A stretch of 7,072 nt of DNA from Aquabacter sp040755535 (GTDB lineage Bacteria; Pseudomonadota; Alphaproteobacteria; Rhizobiales; Xanthobacteraceae): assembly GCA_040755535.1 (NCBI GenBank), contig JBFMAV010000111.1, positions 1-7,072 on the forward strand, read 5' to 3'. Below, in pieces: positions 1 to 7,072 of the stretch. Position 1 is the stretch's first letter. Each line of letters begins with the position of its first letter. The notes beneath the pieces were generated by a model that searched no databases, was not told where the DNA came from, and saw only the letters and a program-made list of their open reading frames with translations. Both the position numbers and the translations under genes were made by a program.

Positions 1-750
1 AACGACAACCCTCCCGGCGCCTGAGCCGGCTTGTCACAACATCAAAGTCGTGAGAGAGCGTCGGAGACGCGCCATCCGCCGCTCGTTTCGTCGGCGGCGA
101 CAGCGCGTCGTTGATGAGCGGTTTATAAGGGGGAGCCGGTTCTCCCGTCAACACCCTTGTTCCAGAAAAGTGAGCCGGGTCCGCAATCTGTGGATAAGTG
201 GGTCGGCAAACAACTCCAAAATGGCATGGATTCAGGGCTTTGCGGCGGATGCTTCGTGTGCGGCGGTTCGGCTGAAATTCGCTCACGGGCCGCTTCGGGT
301 GGGGTCGGCGCCGATTTTTGGGGAACTTTTTTTCGCGCTCCGGCCGGACGAAGAGCCGCCGCCTCGCGCCCGGCGCCCCGCTCAAGCTCTTGAAGACGCG
401 CACCCCTCGCGCCGGACACAGGCCACGGATCGGGCCACGGCTCTGGGAGAGCGCCTCGACATCGCCGCCAGACGGCGTCGGCGAGATAAGAGCCGATCAC
501 GCCCGCTCGCACGTGAGGGCGATGAGCCAGACCGCCCTTTCGCGCGCGATGTGATGCACTTATGCGGCCCTTGCCATCCTTTCGCCTTGTCCGCACCCTC
601 ACATCCGGCCCCTCGATCGGTGGATGCGCATGCGTCGCCGGCCGGATCGTCCGCGATCCCATTCGCGGAGATGGGGCGCGTCGGCCGGCATGTCCCGCCG
701 GATCCTCGCCGAACGGCGGTGATCTCGGGCGGGATGTCCAGGCGCGGATA
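1..750. other. Long gene-free stretch upstream of the M23 peptidase gene
   Basis: No reading frame here looks like a real protein. The open frames on both strands give arginine-, proline- and alanine-rich translations without domain character, as expected from high-GC non-coding DNA. The stretch holds a perfect DnaA-box 9-mer (189-197), a TATAAG hexamer (124-129), an A-run and a GATTC site between 211 and 233, and two T-runs at 315-319 and 327-333. Short inverted repeats include CCGGC/GCCGG (14-18 with 25-29), CCGCCG/CGGCGG (76-81 with 92-97), TCAAG/CTTGA (382-386 with 389-393) and CCGCG/CGCGG around 651-667. None is followed by a T-run that would make a good terminator. The promoter of the peptidase gene must lie in or before this stretch, but I see no clear -35/-10 pair close to it. 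Confidence 0.6.
189..197 (-). promoter_or_regulatory. Perfect DnaA-box 9-mer
   Basis: The plus strand reads TGTGGATAA, the exact reverse complement of the consensus DnaA box TTATCCACA. It lies in a locally AT-richer patch (about 185-235) within GC-rich DNA and about 570 bases upstream of the peptidase start. DnaA bound at such a site could act in transcription control, DnaA titration or replication initiation. Only this one perfect copy is visible. A weaker resemblance (GCGGATAAG, two mismatches) lies at 744-752, next to the peptidase ribosome binding site. One box does not make an origin, and a chance 9-mer cannot be excluded. Confidence 0.4.
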
Positions 751-756
751 AGAGGG
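751..756 (+). promoter_or_regulatory. Ribosome binding site that decides the TTG start of the M23 gene
   Basis: AGAGGG lies 8 bases upstream of TTG at 765, a normal Shine-Dalgarno spacing. An in-frame TGA at 759-761 closes the frame just before it, so translation cannot begin further upstream. The next in-frame ATG is at residue 58, inside the transmembrane segment, which supports the TTG. Confidence 0.5.
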
Positions 757-764
757 TCTGAGGG

Positions 765-2789
765 TTGCAGCACAGACGATCGGCAGGGGCCTGGCGTGAC
801 GCGGCAAGCGCGGCCGGCCTCGGCGATGAACCGCCGCTGGGCGTCGGCGGCGCAGAGGAAAAGATCGACCGGCGCCGGATCTCCGTGCGCTGGCTCGCGG
901 CCACCCTTTTGACCGGGCTGTGCGGCTCCTTCCTCATGGGCGGTGCCGTCTATGCCGCGCTCGACGGCGATCACCGCTTCGCCTCCATGCCCGAGACCGT
1001 GCGCAACGCGCTGCGCGGTGCCCTGGCCCGGGGCGAACGTCCCTCCAACACCGCCCGCAAGGGCGATCGCATGTCCCTGTTGTCGGACGCCTCCACCGCG
1101 CGCCAGACCTTCCGCATCTCGACCACCACCAAGGTCGGCGACCGCGAGATCATCAAGGTGCGGCCCTATACCCGCGTCGCCGCAAACCTCGCCATGTCGA
1201 CGACCTCGGTGTCGTCCAACATTCCGCGCTTCAACCCGGCGCAGATCGTCGCCCAGTCCATGGACAAGGAGGAGGCCGCGCCCCAGGCCGAGCCGACCGG
1301 CGAAGTCACGGTGGTGACGCGCGACCTGTCCGCCCTCGCGCCCGCCACCAAATTCGGCGCGACGGTCCCCATGGACAATGTGCTGGTGAAGGTGCGCGAA
1401 GTGGCCGAGCTCGCCCGCACCCAGCCCGCGCCCGTGCCGCTGCCCTCCGCGATCACCACCGGCATCGGGCTGAAGTCCAACCCCACCGCGCCCTATCTCG
1501 CCTATGCCGCCGACACGCCGGGCTATGCGCCGCCGACCGCCGCCGCGCTCCAGGCGCCGAAGGTGGAGGTGCCCGACAATCTCTCCTTCCTCGGCAAGAC
1601 CTCGACCGCCACCTCGGGGGGCAACGACTTCACCGACCAGACCGTGGTGGTGAAAAAGGGCGACACCATTGTTTCCATCCTCAAGGACAATGGCGTTCCC
1701 GATGCCGAGGCCAAGGCGGCGGCGGCCGCGTTCGGGCGGTTCCGCGACGGTCAGGTCAAGGATGGGTGGCGCGTGCGCTTCCTGCTCCAGCCGGCAGGCG
1801 ACGTCTCCCATGTGCTGCGCCTGTCGCTGTTCAGCGATGCCGGCCATGAGGGCACCATCGCCATGTCGGATTCCACCAATCGCTTCGTCTCGGTGGCCGA
1901 GCCCAACGAGACCGAGGTGGCGGGCGTCTCCGAGGACAGCGAGGACGAGGACGGTCCCGGCATCCGCCTCTATGAGAGCATCTATGAGACCGCGCTGCGC
2001 AACGAAATCCCGCGCAGCGTGATCTCCGACCTCGTGCGCATCTATTCCTTCGATGTCGACTTCCAGCGCCGCGTGCGGGCCGGCGACAATTTCGAGGTGC
2101 TCTACACCGAGGACAATGGCGACCCCGAAGTGCTGTATGCGGCCCTCACCGTGAATGGCGAGAACCGCCGCTACTTCCGCTTCCAGACCAATGATGACGG
2201 CCTGGTCGATTATTATGACGAGGACGGCAAGAGCGCGAAGAAGTTCCTGGTCCGCAAGCCCATGGCGGGCGGCATCATGCGCTCGCCCTTCGGCTACAGG
2301 CGCCATCCCATCCTCGGTTATTCCAAGCTTCATACCGGCGTCGACTGGTCGGACTCGGTGGGATCCCCGATCTATGCGGCGGGCAACGGCACCGTCGTCT
2401 ATCTGGACTGGAAGTCGGGCTATGGCCGGCATGCGGAGATCAGGCATGCCAACGGCTATGAGACCACCTATTCCCACATGTCCGGCTATGCCAAGGGATT
2501 GCGGGTGGGACAACAGGTCCGCCAGGGCCAGTTGATCGGCTATCTCGGCTCCTCCGGCCTCTCCACCGGGCCGCATCTGCATTACGAGGTGAAGATCAAC
2601 GGCTCCTTCGTGGACCCCATGCGCATCAAGCTGCCGCGCGGACGGGCGCTCGACGGCAAGTTCCTGGCGGAATACCGCAAGGAGCGCGAGCGCATCGAGG
2701 GGCTGCTGAACCACGGCGCCGCCGCGCCCAAGGTCGCGTCCGCCGGCCCGACGCCGACGCCTGCCAGCGCCACCACCCGCCAGCGATAA
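765..2789 (+). CDS. Membrane-anchored M23 (LytM-type) family metallopeptidase
   Basis: The 674-residue product is a probable zinc-dependent peptidoglycan endopeptidase acting in the periplasm on cross-linked stem peptides. Residues 1-42 form a short, charged cytoplasmic head (RWLA at 42-45), followed by one hydrophobic segment at about 43-66 that should act as an uncleaved signal anchor. Residues 70-290 are a low-complexity linker rich in Ala, Pro and Thr. Residues about 293-340 (VVVKKGDTI onwards) look like the LysM/OapA-type domain found before M23 domains, and about 400-495 resemble the MepM/Csd3-type middle domain. The catalytic M23 domain spans about 500-620. The expected metal ligands are present: H523 and D527 in HTGVD, and H606 in GPHLHYE. 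H571 (YSHMS) and H604 are the catalytic-site histidines. The motif set is complete, so the enzyme is probably active. The start is TTG, chosen because an in-frame stop lies 3 bases upstream and AGAGGG sits 8 bases away. An acidic run at 389-397 (SEDSEDEDG) is a minor oddity. The family call is firm; the exact bond cleaved is inferred. Confidence 0.93.
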   Translation: MQHRRSAGAWRDAASAAGLGDEPPLGVGGAEEKIDRRRISVRWLAATLLTGLCGSFLMGGAVYAALDGDHRFASMPETVRNALRGALARGERPSNTARKGDRMSLLSDASTARQTFRISTTTKVGDREIIKVRPYTRVAANLAMSTTSVSSNIPRFNPAQIVAQSMDKEEAAPQAEPTGEVTVVTRDLSALAPATKFGATVPMDNVLVKVREVAELARTQPAPVPLPSAITTGIGLKSNPTAPYLAYAADTPGYAPPTAAALQAPKVEVPDNLSFLGKTSTATSGGNDFTDQTVVVKKGDTIVSILKDNGVPDAEAKAAAAAFGRFRDGQVKDGWRVRFLLQPAGDVSHVLRLSLFSDAGHEGTIAMSDSTNRFVSVAEPNETEVAGVSEDSEDEDGPGIRLYESIYETALRNEIPRSVISDLVRIYSFDVDFQRRVRAGDNFEVLYTEDNGDPEVLYAALTVNGENRRYFRFQTNDDGLVDYYDEDGKSAKKFLVRKPMAGGIMRSPFGYRRHPILGYSKLHTGVDWSDSVGSPIYAAGNGTVVYLDWKSGYGRHAEIRHANGYETTYSHMSGYAKGLRVGQQVRQGQLIGYLGSSGLSTGPHLHYEVKINGSFVDPMRIKLPRGRALDGKFLAEYRKERERIEGLLNHGAAAPKVASAGPTPTPASATTRQR

Positions 2790-2804
2790 GGGGTCCCCCT
2801 TCAG

Positions 2805-2821
2805 CGGGGCGCGGCGCCCCG
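2805..2821 (+). terminator. GC-rich hairpin after the M23 gene, weak terminator candidate
   Basis: CGGGGCG (2805-2811) pairs with CGCCCCG (2815-2821) across a 3-base loop, 15 bases after the TAA stop. No T-run follows (the next bases are TCGCCCTT), so this is not a classical intrinsic terminator. It may attenuate or stabilise the transcript between the two plus-strand genes, or do nothing. Confidence 0.25.
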
Positions 2822-2919
2822 TCGCCCTTGGCGGGAGGCGGGGTGGAGCGATAGGGTCCCGCCCGCCGACGAACCTGCCGCGAGCCGGCGGGCTGCGCAT
2901 CTCTCTCCAGGGGACTGTT

Positions 2920-3870
2920 ATGACGTTGCAGGACTTGAGCCAGCGCCAGGACTGTGCGGCGAAGCGCGGGGCCGGGCTGCGGCGTGGCGCTGGCGCCGCG
3001 CTGATGTTGGCCATGCTGACCGCGCCCGCCGCCGCCGGCCCGGGCGACGACGCCTATATCGCCGCGCGCGACCGCGCCGTGGCGGAGGTCACCAAGCTGG
3101 ACGGCGATCCGGCCAAGCAGGAGGCCATGTTCGCGGCCGACGACAAGGCCCGCTCCGCGCTGGAGCAGCAGCTTTCCGCTTTGCTTGGGCCCCTCTCCTT
3201 CAAGGGGCTTGAGCCCAAGCCGAGCTTCTCGCCCGAAGCCCTCTATGAGGGCGACCTCGGCTCCGGGGCGCCCGACGGCCTGCTCTTCCGCGACAGCAAG
3301 GACAATGTCCGCATCTTCGTCTCGACGGTGCCGATCTTCGAAAATTGGATGGCGCATCGGGCCAAGGACGGGTCGCCGGAGCTGGGCAAGGGTCTTGCGG
3401 CGGCGCTGACCGAGAGCACGCTCTACACCTTCACGGTGGGCCAGGACGCGGCATTCAGCAGCTATGCGGTGGTGCCCCTGCCGGCAGCCGCCGGCGAGAC
3501 GGTCTATGCGGCGGTCGGCCTCTTCACCCAGGACGATTCCAACGACTTTCCCCCGAACGACCTCGTGGTCGCCCGCATTGCCAACGACCGCATCCTGGTG
3601 GGGGCCGAGGCGGCGCCGGAGGCGCGCAAGCCCATCGCCGCGTGCAGCCAGGTGTGGAAACGCTATGCGGCCAAGGCCAAGCAATTGGAGACGGCGGCGC
3701 AGAAGGGCAAGGGGGCGGACGATCCGCGCTGGCACGAGGCCATGGGCGTGTGGTCCGAGGGGCACGAGGCGTTCCGCGCGTGCTTTGCCCAGGAACTGCC
3801 CAAGCAGCCCTATTTCGCCGCCCTCACGAAGCGCGCGACGGCGCTCCTGAAGCGCATGTCGGGTGGCTGA
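2920..3870 (+). CDS. Secreted protein of unknown function
   Basis: I do not recognise the family of this 316-residue product. The N-terminus is a plausible Sec signal peptide: a basic n-region to R22, a hydrophobic core at about 23-36 and an AAA-G cleavage site near residue 39, so the mature protein should be periplasmic or exported. The mature part starts with a charged helical stretch (about 41-90, including DKARSALEQQLSALL). A middle domain of about 100-230 with alternating hydrophobic strands follows (NVRIFVST, SYAVVPLP, YAAVGLF, LVVARI). The C-terminal helical region, about 235-313, contains the only two mature cysteines, C242 and C288, which could form a disulfide. No catalytic motif or lipobox is visible. 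The ATG start has AGGGGA (2909-2914) 5 bases upstream. The 22-residue n-region is slightly long, but starting at M29 would destroy the signal peptide. It lies 130 bases after the M23 gene on the same strand, so co-transcription is possible, and a role at the envelope is a guess from this context and the signal peptide. Confidence 0.85.
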   Translation: MTLQDLSQRQDCAAKRGAGLRRGAGAALMLAMLTAPAAAGPGDDAYIAARDRAVAEVTKLDGDPAKQEAMFAADDKARSALEQQLSALLGPLSFKGLEPKPSFSPEALYEGDLGSGAPDGLLFRDSKDNVRIFVSTVPIFENWMAHRAKDGSPELGKGLAAALTESTLYTFTVGQDAAFSSYAVVPLPAAAGETVYAAVGLFTQDDSNDFPPNDLVVARIANDRILVGAEAAPEARKPIAACSQVWKRYAAKAKQLETAAQKGKGADDPRWHEAMGVWSEGHEAFRACFAQELPKQPYFAALTKRATALLKRMSGG

Positions 3871-3881
3871 ACGCGGCGGGC

Positions 3882-3924
3882 GCAAAAGCAAAACGGGCGC
3901 CCCATGGGGCGCCCGTCTGGTTTT
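3882..3924. terminator. Bidirectional intrinsic terminator between convergent genes
   Basis: Positions 3893-3916 form a perfect 24-bp palindrome (arm ACGGGCGCCCCA) that can fold into a hairpin of about ten base pairs with a CATG loop. It lies between the stop of the secreted-protein gene and the stop of clpB. Read on the minus strand, the hairpin is followed by TTTTGCTTTTGC, a good U-tract for ending clpB transcription. Read on the plus strand, it is followed by CTGGTTTTGGGG, a weaker tract. It probably ends both transcripts, more efficiently on the clpB side. Confidence 0.8.
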
Positions 3925-3933
3925 GGGGCAGGC

Positions 3934-6570
<2,637 letters not shown>

Positions 6571-6576
6571 GTCTCT

Positions 6577-6582
6577 CCTCCT
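6577..6582 (-). promoter_or_regulatory. Strong Shine-Dalgarno of clpB
   Basis: The minus strand reads AGGAGG within a GAGGAGGAGAGAC purine run, 6 bases before the ATG at 6570. Its strength and spacing decide the start in favour of MNFEIYTERA over the upstream in-frame ATG at 6609. Confidence 0.85.
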
Positions 6583-6684
6583 CGGCGCTTCCACGCCTCG
6601 ATCGAGCACATGGAGAGCGGTCGGATGCGGCGCCGCTATCCCGGCCGCCGCGACGGCACACGAGTGGTGTGACCGCTGCGGCTC

Positions 6685-6713
6685 ATGTGGGGAGCCCCCA
6701 GCGCGAGCGGAAG
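6685..6713 (-). promoter_or_regulatory. Possible heat-shock (sigma-32-like) promoter of clpB
   Basis: On the minus strand, CTTCCG (6713-6708) is followed after 15 bases by CCCCACAT (6692-6685). This loosely resembles the sigma-32 pattern CTTGAAA, 11 to 15 bases, CCCCATNT. The predicted transcript would have a leader of roughly 100 bases. The -35 match is poor (CTTC rather than CTTG), so this is a candidate suggested mainly by the known heat-shock control of clpB. Confidence 0.22.
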
Positions 6714-6823
6714 GGGCGGACCTTCAGCCCGTGATGATTTTTGCGGCAGGCTTCGAGGGCGCCTTGATCGAGGTCAGAGGGGCGGCGGAGAGGAGGCGGA
6801 GCGCGGGTCGAAAAGCCCGCATG

Positions 6824-6847
6824 TTCGCAAGGGAATTTCGCAAGGGA
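6824..6847. repeat. Tandem direct repeat TTCGCAAGGGA, two copies, 13-bp period
   Basis: TTCGCAAGGGA occurs at 6824-6834 and again at 6837-6847, separated by AT. The copies are exact over 11 bases and start 13 bases apart, slightly more than one helical turn. They lie about 255 bases upstream of the clpB start. They could be a regulator binding pair, part of a dispersed intergenic repeat, or chance. Confidence 0.6.
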
Positions 6848-6917
6848 TGCGGCATGAATGGCTCCAGCGCCCCCAGCCCCGCCTTTTGGGGCGAGGGGGA
6901 GGGATGCGGGAGCGGTC

Positions 6918-6937
6918 GGCATGCCGGCAGGCATGCC
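6918..6937. repeat. Hairpin of two GGCATGCC copies around GGCA
   Basis: GGCATGCC occurs at 6918-6925 and 6930-6937, separated by GGCA. Each 8-mer is its own reverse complement, so the pair is both a direct and an inverted repeat and can form an 8-bp stem with a 4-base loop. No T-run follows on either strand, so it does not look like an intrinsic terminator. Confidence 0.55.
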
Positions 6938-7072
6938 TTAAGAAAGTGGGTGACGTCGGGACCAGCAGTCCGTCCGCTCCCGCGCGGGGATTTATGGCGT
7001 GTCGGCAGGGCCGCGTGGGTTTCTTCTGGTCTCCCATCACGTCCGGGCGAGCCAGCCCCGGATCGGTGCCTC

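Larger units (their letters stand above)
6571..7072. other. Gene-free region upstream of clpB with a cluster of short repeats
   Basis: No convincing gene lies between the clpB start and the right edge. Two overlapping minus-strand frames of 83 and 88 codons (6683-6934 and 6774-7040) lack a good ribosome binding site and family character. The stretch holds four short repeat structures within 6803-6937: a hairpin GCGGG/CCCGC (6803-6807 with 6816-6820), a tandem direct repeat (6824-6847), a hairpin GCCCC/GGGGC with a GCCTTTT loop (6876-6892), and a hairpin of two GGCATGCC copies (6918-6937). Such dense small structures suggest an intergenic repeat element or a structured RNA rather than coding sequence. 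Confidence 0.5.

Noticed and set aside
1..24. Possible 3' end of a gene entering from the left (frame reads NDNPPGA then stop)
   Set aside because: Seven codons are too few to support a gene call. The sequence to the left of the window would decide it.
305..333. TCGGCGCCGA palindrome followed by T-runs, considered as a terminator
   Set aside because: The palindrome leaves only a 3-bp stem once a loop is allowed, and the second T-run has no hairpin directly before it.
438..510. tRNA-like segment (CTCTGGGAGAGCGCCTCGAC resembles a D-arm)
   Set aside because: There is no T-arm GGTTCGAATCC-type motif downstream and no acceptor stem that pairs, so no cloverleaf forms.
50..751. A 233-codon plus-strand frame and several overlapping frames in the upstream stretch
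   Set aside because: The translations are dominated by Arg, Pro and Ser, without domains. Several frames overlap on both strands and none has a good ribosome binding site.
123..3014. A 963-codon open frame on the minus strand covering the M23 gene
   Set aside because: It runs antisense to a gene with clear catalytic motifs. Its translation is rich in Gly, Arg, His and Ala with no domain, the usual by-product of high-GC codon use.
6571..6609. Longer clpB start at ATG 6609, giving 13 extra residues
   Set aside because: The extra residues do not match the ClpB N-terminus, while the ATG at 6570 has an ideal AGGAGG at 6 bases.
6683..6934. An 83-codon minus-strand frame upstream of clpB
   Set aside because: It spans the hairpins and direct repeat, has no properly spaced ribosome binding site and no recognisable family. 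It is more likely translated repeat sequence.

Overview
The window is high-GC bacterial chromosome and most resembles an alphaproteobacterium of the order Hyphomicrobiales, plausibly the Xanthobacteraceae (Xanthobacter, Azorhizobium or a relative). This placement is an inference from base composition, the GC-ending codons and the style of the M23 peptidase N-terminus. No rRNA or other marker in the window settles it.

Layout from left to right. Positions 1 to about 764 hold no gene I can support. This stretch contains one perfect DnaA-box 9-mer, a few AT-rich patches unusual for this background, and short inverted repeats. From 765 to 2789 on the plus strand is a membrane-anchored M23 (LytM-type) metallopeptidase that starts at TTG. 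From 2920 to 3870 on the plus strand is a secreted protein of unknown function with a signal peptide and two cysteines. The 63 bases between its stop and the stop of the convergent gene carry a perfect 24-bp palindrome flanked by A/T runs, the likely shared terminator. From 3934 to 6570 on the minus strand is a complete clpB, the heat-shock disaggregase. From 6571 to 7072 is the clpB upstream region, with a strong ribosome binding site, a weak heat-shock-like promoter candidate and a cluster of short direct and inverted repeats that looks like an intergenic repeat element.

The two plus-strand genes both act outside the cytoplasm (cell-wall cleavage and an unknown periplasmic role) and may share a transcript. 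clpB is transcribed towards them and works in the cytoplasm, so there is no clear functional link beyond adjacency. The window is mostly housekeeping. I did not find a convincing new biological system. The items most worth a second look are the DnaA box in the long gene-free stretch, the repeat cluster upstream of clpB, and the unrecognised secreted protein.
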